Assembly: GCF_026626635.1 (NCBI RefSeq)
Contig: NZ_JAPNKA010000001.1
Span: 9,160,501-9,224,500, forward strand
Length of the DNA stretch: 64,000 bases
DNA from: Archangium lansingense
Lineage (GTDB): Bacteria; Myxococcota; Myxococcia; Myxococcales; Myxococcaceae
Direction of reading: 5' to 3'
The notes beneath the pieces are model-generated. The model was given only the letters and a program-made list of their open reading frames with translations. It was not told the DNA's origin and searched no databases. Positions 8,694 to 17,336 of the stretch are shown piece after piece. Within the stretch, counting starts at the first letter, position 1, and each line of letters opens with the position of its first letter. A program made the position numbers and the translations under genes.

Positions 8694-10139
8694 TTAGAAG
8701 ATGTCGTCGGCCGGCTCGGCCGGATCCGCCTTGGCTGGATTCTTCTGCTGAGGATCGGCGGCCGGCTGCGCCGGCTGTGCCGGCGGGGCGTTGGCGGGAG
8801 GGGTGTTGGCGGCGGGCTGAGTCCCGCCAGCAGGCGTGGTCGGCGCCGGGGCATCGGTGCCCGAGGCGGGGGCGACGTTGCCCTGCTTGGCCTCCTCGGC
8901 CTTCATCATCTCCTGCTGCTGCTTCTGGAGCTCCTCCAGCTTCTTCTGCTGCTCCTCGGCGGCCAGGGCCTCGCGCTGGGCCTGGACGATGGACTCCGCC
9001 TCGCGCAGCAGCCCGAAGATGGGGTGCTCGGCGTTGAGGGCCACCTCGCCACCGGACAGGGAGATGTACTTGCGGTACAGCTCGATGGCCCGGTCCGGAG
9101 CGCCCTTGTGGCGGTGCAGCAGGATGCCGCGGTTGAAGTAGACGGCGGCCATCTTCGGATCGAGCTTCTCCGCCTCGTCGTACTCCTGCATGGCCTTGTC
9201 CAGCTGGCCCTGGCCCTTGTAGGCGATGCCGAGGTTGAGGTGGGCGGCGGCGTTCTTGCTGTCAGCCTGGAGGACGCGGCGCAGGTGCTCCTCGGCGCCG
9301 GGGTAGTCCTCCGAATCGAGCTCCATCTGAGCCAGCTGCACGCGCGCGGGCACGTAGTCGGCGCGGACCTCGACGGCGCGCTTGAACGACAGGCGCGCCG
9401 CGTCCTTCTTCTCCTCCTGCAGGAGGATGAGGCCGATGGTGTGGTGCAGCTCGGGATCGTTCTGGTCGATCTTCATCGCGCGCAGCGCCACCAGCTTGGC
9501 CATGGCCAGCTGCTTGCGCTCCAGGTAGCTGCGCATCATCACCTTGTAGGCGGTGACGGACTGGGGCTCGCGCATGAGGGCGGCGCGCGAGAACTCCATG
9601 GCCTTCTCGTGGTCACCCGTCTGCCGGTAGATCTCCGCCAGACGAGCGCGGCTGTTGCCGTCATCCGGGTAGATCTTGAGGACGCCCTGGTAGATGGACA
9701 CGGCGCCGGAGATGTCGCCCGCGTTCTGGGCGATCACCGCCAGGTTCTCCGAAGCCTGACGCAGGGTGGGCTTCTTCTTGAGAGCCACCTGGTAGCGGGA
9801 GACGGCCTCCTGCGTGTTGCCCTGGCGCTCGGCGAGCACACCCAGGTTGTAGTCGGCCTCGGCTACGTTCGGGTCCGCGTCCAGCGCGGCCTTGAACTTC
9901 CGCTCGAGCGACGGGTAGTCGAAGGCGTTGGCCTTCTTCTGGGCCTCCAGCGCGCCGAGCGCGTCCTCGAAGAGGAGCTTGGCGCGGTTGGAGATGGGCG
10001 GCGGCTCGTTGGTCTTGGTGACCGACTTGGTGCCAGTACCCGTGTCGGTGCTGGCGGCCTTGGTGCCCGCGCAGCCCGCGGCGAACAACGCCGCGAGCGC
10101 GGCCAGGAGGAGTGAGCGCATCATGGGGGGGCGATTCAT
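8694..10139 (-). CDS. gltE: TPR lipoprotein GltE/AglT-like of the gliding machinery
   Basis: The 481-residue product begins at ATG 10139, whose first base is also the last base of the gltD stop region (TAATG overlap), implying translational coupling. The lipobox AAGC places the acylated Cys at residue 23. Consecutive TPR units occupy about 60-340 (EADYNLGVLAERQGNTQEA is typical), then a Gln/Glu coiled segment (EEQQKKLEELQKQQQEMMK) and a Pro/Ala/Thr-rich tail. In M. xanthus GltE (AglT) is a TPR protein of the periplasmic/outer-membrane part of the motor and is required for adventurous motility. Downstream ATGs six and seven codons later are alternative starts that keep the same signal peptide. 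Confidence 0.88.
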   Translation of the reverse strand: MNRPPMMRSLLLAALAALFAAGCAGTKAASTDTGTGTKSVTKTNEPPPISNRAKLLFEDALGALEAQKKANAFDYPSLERKFKAALDADPNVAEADYNLGVLAERQGNTQEAVSRYQVALKKKPTLRQASENLAVIAQNAGDISGAVSIYQGVLKIYPDDGNSRARLAEIYRQTGDHEKAMEFSRAALMREPQSVTAYKVMMRSYLERKQLAMAKLVALRAMKIDQNDPELHHTIGLILLQEEKKDAARLSFKRAVEVRADYVPARVQLAQMELDSEDYPGAEEHLRRVLQADSKNAAAHLNLGIAYKGQGQLDKAMQEYDEAEKLDPKMAAVYFNRGILLHRHKGAPDRAIELYRKYISLSGGEVALNAEHPIFGLLREAESIVQAQREALAAEEQQKKLEELQKQQQEMMKAEEAKQGNVAPASGTDAPAPTTPAGGTQPAANTPPANAPPAQPAQPAADPQQKNPAKADPAEPADDIF

Positions 10140-13100
10140 TAGAGGAAGTCCTCCGGTTCCTGCTCGTCCGTCCCAGCCTTCTTGGGCGTCCCTTCCTTCG
10201 TGGGAGCGGAAGGCCCATCGACCTGGGTGGCCGTCTGCTGCTGCAGGCGCTTGGCCAGATCCGAGACGTCCTCGGCGACCTCCTGGGTCTGACCCTTCTC
10301 GGTCGTGGCCGCCTCGACGACAGGCGGCGGCACGTCCTGGATGGAGGTGAGCAGATCCCCACCGATGACCAGGTCACGGCCCTTGGACAGGGCCACCGTC
10401 TCCTCGGACATCGTCGGGAACTGCTCCGGGCGGTAGGTGGTGCGCAGCATCTTCAGGCTCTCGGCCGCGCAGTTGTTGAAGATGTCCAGCTCGCGGGCCT
10501 TGGCCACCGCGTTGGAGAAGGCCTCGGCGGCGCTCTCCTTGAGGGGCGTGGCGTTGTTGCCGAACTCGTCGCGCAGGGCCATCTCCGTCTCCTCGTCGAT
10601 GCCCGGGGGCATGGGAGCGTTGATGAGCTTGTCGGCGAAGTTGTCGTAGACGAGGCCCAGGCGGTGCAGCGCGCAGATGCCAGGCTCGGCCGCGCCGATC
10701 TGCACCGTCTGCACGTACTTCTTCTCCACCACCGCGCGCGAGTCGTTCTTGTCCTTGATGGAGGCCTTGAACTTCTCCGGGCTGGCCGGGCGGCCCCAGG
10801 ACAGCTTCACGCGCGAGTAGAACTGGAAGTCCGCCTCCACGCTGCGGAACTGGGCACGGGCCACGGGCTCCAGTGCCGACTTCTCCAGCGACTGCTGCAG
10901 ACGCTTCGGCAGCTTCTCGTAGTAGTCGAGGATGCGGGCGTAGAGACGCTCGGTGTCCTTGGGACGGCGCAGCTTGTTCTCGTAGATGTCGACGATGCGG
11001 CCCTCGGCCGTGAGGAACTTGCTGGGGCTGCGCATGTACTGGCGCTCGTACTCCTCCAGCTGCGTCATCGCCTTGATGTAGTTGCCCGTCTTCTCGTGCA
11101 GGTCGACGATGGCCAGGAACACGTCCTCGGCGTCCTTGGCCTTGGGCCAGAGCGTCAGGTAGCGCTCGCGCAGGGACAGCGCCGCCTTGAACTGGCCGAG
11201 ACCCTCGCGGTAGGTGGCCGCGTTGAAGAGCGCCACCTGGGCCTTGGACTCCTCCCACTTCTGCGGCGCGCCGGGCTTGTCGGACACCACCGGAGACGGC
11301 TTGCCCTTGCCCTTGCCCTTCTTGGCGCGGGCGGGAGCAGCGCGGACGGAGGCGGAGCCACCATTCTTGCTGGCCTCGTAGCCGCTCACGTACTGCTCGT
11401 ACACGTCCGCGGACTCCTGGAAGTCACCGATGGCCTCCAGCGCCTCCGCGTTGTTGTAGATGCACTCCGGCACGAAGCGCGAGGACGGGTACTGCTCGAT
11501 GATGCGCTGGCGGACCTGGATGGCCTTATCCAGCATCTTCGCCTTGTAGTAGTCCACCGAGGCATTGAAGAGCGCCACGTCGGCGATCTCCGTCTGCGGG
11601 AAGTCCGCCACGAAGGACAGGTAGGCCTCGGCCGCCTTGGCGAACTGACCCTTGGCCTCGAGCTGGCTCACCAGCTTGAAGCTGGACTGCTCGATGACCT
11701 TGGAGAGCTCGTCGCGGAACTTGCCGGTGGCCAGCTTGTCGTTGCTGTAGAACTTGCGCGCCCACTCGTTCACCTTCGCCCAGTCCTCGAGCAGGTTGTA
11801 CGAGTCGAGCACCAGGTTGGCGGCGATCTCCGCGGCGCGCTCGCCGGTCTCGAACTTGTACTCGGGCGAGCCGAGGGCGATCTCGCTGAAGCGCAGCACC
11901 GCCTCGTCGAAGTGGTTGTGGCGGTAGTAGATGTTGGCCGCCTTGAAGGCGATCTCCACCTTCTTGTCGCCCTTGGGCACGTACTTCAAGTAGCGCTCGC
12001 AGGACTCCAGCAGATCCTTCTTGGCCTGCGGGATGTTGGACTTCTTGCGCAGATCCTTGCTGACCTCGTCCTTGAAGAGCCCCTTGGCCTCGGCGTCCTT
12101 CACCATCTCGTCATAGGCGAGCACGGCGTTGTACGCGGCGTTGCTCAGCCACTTGCCCGGCTTGCCGGGCTTGGGGTTGCCCTGCTCGTCCTTGGCCTCC
12201 AGCTGCTTCACGTCCTGCAGCACGACGAGCGTATAGTTGGCGGCGGCCTTGTCGAACTTCTGGAGGTTGTCGTTGAGGAGCTCGGCCCAGAAGAAGCGCA
12301 GATCGTAGGCCTTGGAGCTCTCCGGGAAGAGCGTCAGGTAGTCCGAGTAGATCATGTCGGCGTACCCGAACGTGGCCTCCTCGCGCGTCTTCTTGGCCTC
12401 GTTGTGCCAGGTGACGGCCAGGTTGGACAGGGTGCGCTCGGCCAGATCCTTGGCCTCCGCGAGCGCCTTCTTGTCCTTCTCCTCCTTGATGACGCCGGAG
12501 CCCTCGACCTCCTTCATGATCTTCACGAGCCGGCGCACCTGCGTGACGGTGCGCTCCTTGTTGCCCATGCGAAGAACGATGTCGACGATGCGGCCCTGGA
12601 AGCCCGGGGACTCGGGGGAGAGGGGCTTCTCCTTGATGAGGCTGTTGTAGGTGATGGCCGCCTCGCGGTCCTTGCCATCGCCGTAATACATGTTGGCCAG
12701 CGTCCGCATCATCGCGAAGCGGTCGTCCGGGTTGGTGGCGACCTTGGAGAAGTCCTCGCGGGCCAGCATCACGTCACCCTCGCGGGCGTAGGCGCGGACG
12801 TAGTCGGTGCGCGCCTCGCGCACCAGCGAGCTGCCCTTCTTGTTGGCGGCGCCGTCCTTCTCCACCGCCGCCGCACCGGCCAGCTCGCCGTAGAGCACCA
12901 CGGCCTTCCACTTGTCCTTGGCGCTGGTGTAGTCGCCGAGGTTGAAGTGGCACCAGCCCTGCTTGTACAGGGCGAAGGCATACACCTGGCTCTCGGGGAA
13001 CTCGGCGGCCTTCTTGTAGGCGGCGAGCGCCTTCTCCAGGTCCGCGTGCTTGCCCTTCGAGTTGTTGAAGTAGTACTCGCCGAAGGCCAGGTAGGCGTCG

Positions 13101-13738
13101 GGGATGTACTTGGACTTCGGGTGCTTCTCCACCAGGCGCTTGAAGGCCACCAGCGCCTTGCGGTCCTGGCCGTCCTCCATCAGGTAGGTGCCGAGGAAGA
13201 AGAGCACCTCGTCCGAGCGCTCGAAGTCCGGGTACTCCTGGACGATCTTCGTGTACTGCTCGAGCGCGAGCTTGCCGTACTGCTTCATCCGCGTGAGCAG
13301 CTCGGCCTTGCCCGCCTTGGCGCGGTTCTGACCGGCGCTGTCACCGCGGTTCATCGCCTCGAGGAGCTCGTCGTCCTTCCGGTTCGCCTCGAAGAAGTAG
13401 AACTTCGACTCCTCCCAGTACAGCTCGCCCAGGCGGAAGAGCAGCGAGGGCTGCTCCTTCTGATCCGCAGAGAGGGAGATGATCTTCTTGAGCGACTCGA
13501 TCTGCTCGCGGCGCTTGGAGGCAACCTGCCCCTCCACGCCGAGACGGAACTGGTCGTATTGGAGGGCGGGCGCGTTGTCCTGCTTCTCCTTCTTGCGGCT
13601 GATGTCGCCAGCGAGCGACTTATCCACCACGGCAGTGGAGCTCTTCTTGCCGAGGTTGGCGTCGCGCGGCGCTTTCTTGTCCTGCGCTTGGGCCGTGGTG
13701 GCCAGGAGCAGAAGGCTGAGGAGGAGCGTGCGGCGCAT
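10139..13738 (-). CDS. gltD: Large periplasmic TPR protein GltD/AgnA-like, first gene of the glt operon
   Basis: I place the start at ATG 13738, because AGAGGA lies six bases upstream and the product then begins with a signal peptide (MRRTLLLSLLLLATTAQA). An in-frame upstream start at 13816 would put 26 charged residues before it and would overlap the predicted transcription start. The mature protein, close to 1180 residues, is a long array of TPR/solenoid helices with Tyr-rich repeats (YIPDAYLAFGEYYFNNSKG) and ends in acidic EPEDFL. GltD of M. xanthus is the large periplasmic TPR component heading the same gene order, and the downstream gltE overlaps its stop codon. Function: structural element of the gliding focal adhesion spanning the envelope. 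Confidence 0.88.
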   Translation of the reverse strand: MRRTLLLSLLLLATTAQAQDKKAPRDANLGKKSSTAVVDKSLAGDISRKKEKQDNAPALQYDQFRLGVEGQVASKRREQIESLKKIISLSADQKEQPSLLFRLGELYWEESKFYFFEANRKDDELLEAMNRGDSAGQNRAKAGKAELLTRMKQYGKLALEQYTKIVQEYPDFERSDEVLFFLGTYLMEDGQDRKALVAFKRLVEKHPKSKYIPDAYLAFGEYYFNNSKGKHADLEKALAAYKKAAEFPESQVYAFALYKQGWCHFNLGDYTSAKDKWKAVVLYGELAGAAAVEKDGAANKKGSSLVREARTDYVRAYAREGDVMLAREDFSKVATNPDDRFAMMRTLANMYYGDGKDREAAITYNSLIKEKPLSPESPGFQGRIVDIVLRMGNKERTVTQVRRLVKIMKEVEGSGVIKEEKDKKALAEAKDLAERTLSNLAVTWHNEAKKTREEATFGYADMIYSDYLTLFPESSKAYDLRFFWAELLNDNLQKFDKAAANYTLVVLQDVKQLEAKDEQGNPKPGKPGKWLSNAAYNAVLAYDEMVKDAEAKGLFKDEVSKDLRKKSNIPQAKKDLLESCERYLKYVPKGDKKVEIAFKAANIYYRHNHFDEAVLRFSEIALGSPEYKFETGERAAEIAANLVLDSYNLLEDWAKVNEWARKFYSNDKLATGKFRDELSKVIEQSSFKLVSQLEAKGQFAKAAEAYLSFVADFPQTEIADVALFNASVDYYKAKMLDKAIQVRQRIIEQYPSSRFVPECIYNNAEALEAIGDFQESADVYEQYVSGYEASKNGGSASVRAAPARAKKGKGKGKPSPVVSDKPGAPQKWEESKAQVALFNAATYREGLGQFKAALSLRERYLTLWPKAKDAEDVFLAIVDLHEKTGNYIKAMTQLEEYERQYMRSPSKFLTAEGRIVDIYENKLRRPKDTERLYARILDYYEKLPKRLQQSLEKSALEPVARAQFRSVEADFQFYSRVKLSWGRPASPEKFKASIKDKNDSRAVVEKKYVQTVQIGAAEPGICALHRLGLVYDNFADKLINAPMPPGIDEETEMALRDEFGNNATPLKESAAEAFSNAVAKARELDIFNNCAAESLKMLRTTYRPEQFPTMSEETVALSKGRDLVIGGDLLTSIQDVPPPVVEAATTEKGQTQEVAEDVSDLAKRLQQQTATQVDGPSAPTKEGTPKKAGTDEQEPEDFL

Positions 13739-13767
13739 GGGGTTCCTCTGCGGGGTTCTTCCGGTCA

Positions 13768-13794
13768 GGACCCTTGCCTGCTCGGCAAGTGTCC
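13768..13794 (-). promoter_or_regulatory. Leader hairpin upstream of gltD
   Basis: An inverted repeat (CTTGCC at 13773-13778 with GGCAAG at 13784-13789, five-base loop) is extended by GGAC/GTCC outside one mismatch. It falls inside the predicted 5' untranslated leader of the glt operon, between the promoter and the gltD ribosome binding site. No T-run follows it, so it is more likely an RNA stability or regulatory element than a terminator. Confidence 0.4.
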
Positions 13795-13830
13795 GGGACT
13801 CTTCGGGAATTTCCATCTGGAAGGCTGCGC

Positions 13831-13859
13831 ACTATGCGCGGTGCGTTGGGACTGGTCAA
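13831..13859 (-). promoter_or_regulatory. Predicted sigma70 promoter of the glt operon
   Basis: On the minus strand TTGACC (13859-13854) is followed by exactly 17 bases and CATAGT (13836-13831), matching four of six positions of the -10 consensus. Transcription would start near 13824, giving a leader of about 86 bases before gltD. Confidence 0.5.
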
Positions 13860-14018
13860 CAGGCCCTTGGGGGCATGCCGGGCTGCTTGGACCCAGCCGG
13901 AAAGATTTTAGAAGGGCTGTGCGAAAAGCGTCCTACCGGTTGCGCTGTCAGCCCCGGCTGGTAAGGGGGAGTCTTGCGCCCGGCCGTCCGGCTGCCCACC
14001 TGGGAGATGTAGCGACAC

Positions 14019-14669
14019 ATGAGCCTCCTGCCCGAGAGCGCCAGCTTCGAAGAGCTGGTGCAGGACTACTTCCTCGCGATCCGAGGCAGCGGATTGATGC
14101 TGTCCGCGCTCGACGCGGAGCTTTTGACGTCCTGGGCCGAGCAGGGAGTTCCCTTCGAGGTGGTGGCGCGGGGCATTGCCCGCTCGGCGGAGAAGGCGCT
14201 GTGGGATGCGCGGCCCGGAGAGCCGGTGCTGCGCAGCCTCCGAGCGTGCCGCAAGCAGGTGGAGGCGGAGATCAAGAAGCATCGGGAGCGCACGGCGGGC
14301 GCGGGCAACGAGAGCGCCCGGCGCACGACCCGGACGCGCTCCTGGGAGGAGCTGCGCCACGCCCAGCTCCAGGCCTCGCTGGAGCGGCTGGCCGAGCGGG
14401 AGCCGGCGCTGGCCCCTCGCGTCCACCGGCTGCTGGAAGCGGTGCTGCACGAGGTGCCCACCGAGTTCGCACGAATGGAGGCCCTGGAGACCCTGGTGGG
14501 GCTGATGCTGCTGCGCGCCCTCCCCTTCCCCGAACGGCTGGAGCTGTGGCGCTCGGCGTGGGGAGGGGACTCGGACCAGCAGTACATGTCCTTCCGCGCG
14601 CGGCGGCTGGCGCGGCGCTTCCGGCTGCTGGCCGTGGTGCGCCGGCGGCTGGGGCTGATGGATTCCTAG
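14019..14669 (+). CDS. Conserved-looking helical protein upstream of a DnaC/DnaI-like ATPase
   Basis: This is a 216-residue soluble protein beginning MSLLPESASFEELV. It is predicted almost entirely helical, with an acidic N-terminal half and an Arg-rich C-terminus (RARRLARRFRLLAVVRRRLG) that could bind nucleic acid. There is no signal peptide, membrane span or catalytic motif that I recognise. It is 70 bases upstream of the AAA+ loader-like gene on the same strand, so the two are probably cotranscribed. In Firmicutes the DnaI loader works with helical DnaD/DnaB proteins; an analogous pairing is an inference from arrangement only. The gene is divergent from the glt operon. Confidence 0.75.
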   Translation: MSLLPESASFEELVQDYFLAIRGSGLMLSALDAELLTSWAEQGVPFEVVARGIARSAEKALWDARPGEPVLRSLRACRKQVEAEIKKHRERTAGAGNESARRTTRTRSWEELRHAQLQASLERLAEREPALAPRVHRLLEAVLHEVPTEFARMEALETLVGLMLLRALPFPERLELWRSAWGGDSDQQYMSFRARRLARRFRLLAVVRRRLGLMDS

Positions 14670-14739
14670 AGTGGTAGGCATCTGAACGTCCGTGTAGCAG
14701 GCTGACGAGCGTCAGGAGGCTCTGCTATGGCCTGGGGTC

Positions 14740-15687
14740 ATGGGCATCAAGGCGACCGGCGAGGTGTGTGGCGAGTGTGGGGGGAGGACGTACCTCATCG
14801 AGCGGCGCGGAGACCAGGCGCATGCACGGGTGTGCACGTGCTCGGCCCGGTGCAGCCTGTGTGAAGGGCGCGGGTACGCATACGAGGTGCGCGAGGAGAC
14901 CTTCAGCGCGAAGGTAGGCCCCAAGCGCTACGAGGTGCTCGTGCCGTGCGTCTGCCAGCACCGGGCGAAGCGCATGGAGCAATTCAACGAGGTGGGGCTG
15001 CCCGGCGTGGTGGCGCACTCGAGCTTCGAGAACTACCGGGCCTTCAACGAGGCGCAGGACCGGGCACGCAACCTGGCGATGCACTTCGCCCACCACTACG
15101 CCAAGAGCGGGGTGAACAAGGGCTTCATCCTCAGTGGCCCAGTGGGCACAGGGAAGACGCACCTGATGGGGGCCACGCTCAAGCACCTGGTGCTCGAGGT
15201 GGGGCTGGAAGCGCGCTACGTGGAGATCTCCCTGCTCTACGCCACCATCCGGCGCGGCTTCCAGGAGGGCAAGAGCGGCGGGGAGATCATCGGTCCGCTG
15301 TCGGACGTGCAGGTGCTGGCCATCGATGAGATGGGCAAGGGGCGCGGCAGCCAGTTCGAGATGGAGACGCTCGATGAGCTGATCGCCCGGCGCTACAACG
15401 CGGGGCGCACCACCCTCTTCGCGACGAACTACTCGCTGGAGCCGGAGCGCAAGAGCGTCCGGACGGCGGCGCCGAGTGGCTACCGCAGCACCGAGGACGC
15501 GAAGAACGCGGCGCGTGATGTGGAGTTGCTGCGCGAGCGCGTGGGTGAGCGCATCTACAGCCGGCTGTGCGAGATGTGCAGCTTCGTGGAGTTGCCCAAG
15601 GAGACGCCGGATCAGCGGCGCATGCGGCAGGAGCTGGACATCCGCCCGGGCCCGCCTCCAGGCAGCATGCGCGGCCCGGGCCGCTGA
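14740..15687 (+). CDS. DnaC/DnaI-type AAA+ ATPase with N-terminal zinc-binding region
   Basis: The 315-residue protein has an N-terminal Cys-rich part with CGEC (10-13), CTC (32-34), CSLCEGRG (38-45) and CVC near 70, which should bind zinc. The C-terminal AAA+ domain has Walker A GPVGTGKTHL near residue 135, Walker B LAIDEMG near 195, and a sensor-1 LFATNYS. This layout and length resemble Bacillus DnaI and the DnaC/IstB helicase-loader family, which place DnaB on DNA. No transposase is nearby, so an IstB role in an insertion sequence is unlikely. The start is uncertain: AGGAGG at 14715 is ideally spaced for an out-of-frame ATG at 14727, while ATG 14740 has only GGGG before it. Confidence 0.8.
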   Translation: MGIKATGEVCGECGGRTYLIERRGDQAHARVCTCSARCSLCEGRGYAYEVREETFSAKVGPKRYEVLVPCVCQHRAKRMEQFNEVGLPGVVAHSSFENYRAFNEAQDRARNLAMHFAHHYAKSGVNKGFILSGPVGTGKTHLMGATLKHLVLEVGLEARYVEISLLYATIRRGFQEGKSGGEIIGPLSDVQVLAIDEMGKGRGSQFEMETLDELIARRYNAGRTTLFATNYSLEPERKSVRTAAPSGYRSTEDAKNAARDVELLRERVGERIYSRLCEMCSFVELPKETPDQRRMRQELDIRPGPPPGSMRGPGR

Positions 15688-15711
15688 GCCCGTAGGTCCG
15701 CGGCTGGAACC

Positions 15712-16275
15712 TCAGGACTGCTCAGGCCCGAGCAGTCCCTCTTGAGCGGCGTACTCCCGCGTCGTCATCAACTCCTCGATGAGCTCGTGGGAGTCCGGAA
15801 ACATCTTCTCCGCCAACTCCCCCAACCGAAGCGCCTTCTCCAGCGTCTCCTTCGTCCGCTCGGCATTCCAGTACCGGATCAGCCCCCACCATGCGTCCTT
15901 GAGCGTCCCCGACGCTTTTGCCGCGGCTTCCTCGTAGAGCTTCGCGGCCTCGTGCGAGGAGTCGCGATAGGTATCCAGGAAGAAGCCCAGTTCCACGAGG
16001 GCGGGAGCGCTGCGATAGGACCCTTGAACGGCCTGATTCAGAAGCCGCTGAACCTCCGCGAAAGCGGGCTCTGGATCCTGACCGTCATCCTGTGCGGTCC
16101 AGAGCCGCCGTTGCAGCAGCCATGCGAGGAACAGGGTGTTCTGCGTAAACGCGGGGCAAGCCTCGACCAACTCACGGTGCAACCGGAGCTGCTCTTCGCT
16201 CGGTTTGGCAACATCACCTGACTGCCGGGCGGCTTGGAACTTCGCAACCAACTCCTCGAGTCCAGGGTGCGCCAT
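15712..16275 (-). CDS. Hypothetical TPR-like partner of the upstream lipoprotein
   Basis: The 187-residue protein begins MAHPGLEELVAKFQ. It is helical, with a pattern reminiscent of Sel1/TPR repeats (SSHEAAKLYEEAAAKASGTLK), and has no signal peptide. Its start is only three bases from the stop codon of the lipoprotein gene, so the two form a tight unit. A cytoplasmic, acidic helical protein directly behind a lipoprotein recalls toxin-immunity pairs of the myxobacterial SitAI type, but I see no family-specific motif and do not claim it. Confidence 0.75.
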   Translation of the reverse strand: MAHPGLEELVAKFQAARQSGDVAKPSEEQLRLHRELVEACPAFTQNTLFLAWLLQRRLWTAQDDGQDPEPAFAEVQRLLNQAVQGSYRSAPALVELGFFLDTYRDSSHEAAKLYEEAAAKASGTLKDAWWGLIRYWNAERTKETLEKALRLGELAEKMFPDSHELIEELMTTREYAAQEGLLGPEQS

Positions 16276-16278
16276 CGC

Positions 16279-16782
16279 TCACCTCACCGTCCCCATCTTT
16301 TCCATCAGGCGGTCCGGGTCTTGAAGCAGCTTCTTGACCATGTCGAGCTGAGCCCTCGTCGCCAGGCTGAAGTCCTTCTTGTCCAGCATCTGCTTGATTT
16401 CAAACAAGGTGAAGTCCTTGAGCTGGGAGGGGAAGTTGGGCGCACGCTGAAGAGAGGCGGGAAGCAGACCCAGCCTCGTATTCAGCAGCGCAATCCTGTC
16501 CAGCATTCGGGCTGCCACCGGCTGGGACAACAAGCCCGCCGCCGTCCCCTCGGCAATGAGCGCCTGGGCCTCTGCGAACTGTCCCTGCCCGATGAGCACC
16601 CAGATACGCGCAGAGAGCGTTCCGCCTTTGAGCCGAACACCCTCTTCCGGCTCGTCACCAGATGCTTCGCGTACCACGGCCTGTGAGCCGGGCTCCTCCT
16701 GAAAGGCCGTAGCGCCGCTATGGCTACAGCCCCAGAGGGACAGCACCATGAGCGTACCGAGAAGCCAGTTCCCGTCAGGCAT
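16279..16782 (-). CDS. Small lipoprotein of unknown function
   Basis: The 167-residue product starts at ATG 16782 after GGAGAGGGG. Residues 1-19 form a lipoprotein signal peptide (LLGTLMVLSLWGC). A polar linker with Glu and Gly follows, then a C-terminal helical domain (about 55-167) containing SARIWVLIGQGQFAEAQALI and ending EKMGTVR. Size, lipobox, variable linker and compact C-terminal domain, plus a downstream cytoplasmic partner, resemble the layout of transferable lipoprotein toxins (SitA) of myxobacteria. There is no recognisable nuclease motif, so this remains speculation. Confidence 0.75.
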   Translation of the reverse strand: MPDGNWLLGTLMVLSLWGCSHSGATAFQEEPGSQAVVREASGDEPEEGVRLKGGTLSARIWVLIGQGQFAEAQALIAEGTAAGLLSQPVAARMLDRIALLNTRLGLLPASLQRAPNFPSQLKDFTLFEIKQMLDKKDFSLATRAQLDMVKKLLQDPDRLMEKMGTVR

Positions 16783-16868
16783 GCCCCTCTCCGCGAATCA
16801 CCAGGCCACTCCCGAGATTGTACCCCAGGAGTGGCCCCGACAGGCCGCGGTGAGGGTGCTAGCTCAGC

Positions 16869-17282
16869 TCACGGGGTGATGGCACGCAGCAGCGCGTTGC
16901 CCGATTCCGCCACGTACAGCGTTCCGTCCGGACCCACCGCGAGCCCCGCCGGCAGCACCAGGTCCGCGTCGCCCCCGCCGCCATTGCGCGAACCGAAGCG
17001 ACCCGAGCCCGCCAGCGTCGTCACCTCCCCGCTCGGGGAGATGCGCCGCACGCGGTAGTTGCCTGGATCCGACACCGCCAGGCTCCCGTCCGCCAGCACC
17101 GCCAGGCCCAGGTAGGGCAGCATCCGCGCGTTCCTCCCCACCCCGTCCGCGAAGCCTCCCGGCGGCGATCCCGCTACCACGCTCACCGTGCCGTTGCGCA
17201 AGGCCATCACGCGCGACATCCCCGTCTCCACGCGGCATCCCGGACAGCTCGGCGCCTGCCGGATACTGACGTCCTGCAACAC
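16869..17282 (-). pseudogene. NHL-repeat beta-propeller fragment
   Basis: The frame encodes 137 residues with two NHL-type repeats (VSVVAGSPPGGFADG and EVTTLAGSGRFGSRNG, followed by LAVGPDGTLYVAESGN). A functional six-bladed NHL propeller normally needs about 250 residues or more, and this product starts in mid-propeller at a GTG with no export signal. The 5' end abuts the promoter of the divergent giant lipoprotein gene. I interpret it as a 5'-truncated remnant, though a short two-blade protein cannot be excluded. Confidence 0.5.
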
Positions 17283-17300
17283 CGGAATTACCAGAAATTC

Positions 17301-17328
17301 TTGACTTCCAGACGGGCTGTCCTGCTAG
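17301..17328 (+). promoter_or_regulatory. Candidate promoter giving a leaderless transcript
   Basis: TTGACT at 17301-17306 is followed after 16 bases by TGCTAG (17323-17328). The ATG of the giant lipoprotein gene is at 17337, eight to nine bases after the -10 element, and no Shine-Dalgarno sequence lies between. Transcription would begin at or next to the start codon. The -10 match is weak. Confidence 0.35.
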
Positions 17329-17336
17329 ACGTACAC

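Noticed and set aside
6135..10115. Plus-strand frame of 1326 codons opposite gltE-gltG
   Set aside because: Antisense shadow: composition is repetitive Leu/Gly/His/Arg, and the minus strand carries the recognised FHA and TPR proteins.
10112..14677. Plus-strand open frame of 1521 codons opposite gltD
   Set aside because: It is the antisense shadow of gltD in GC-rich DNA: Leu/Gly/Val-rich low-complexity product, no homology pattern, and the minus-strand frame has a signal peptide and TPR repeats.
14740..15687. IstB of an IS21-type insertion sequence
   Set aside because: No IstA transposase and no terminal inverted repeats flank the gene.
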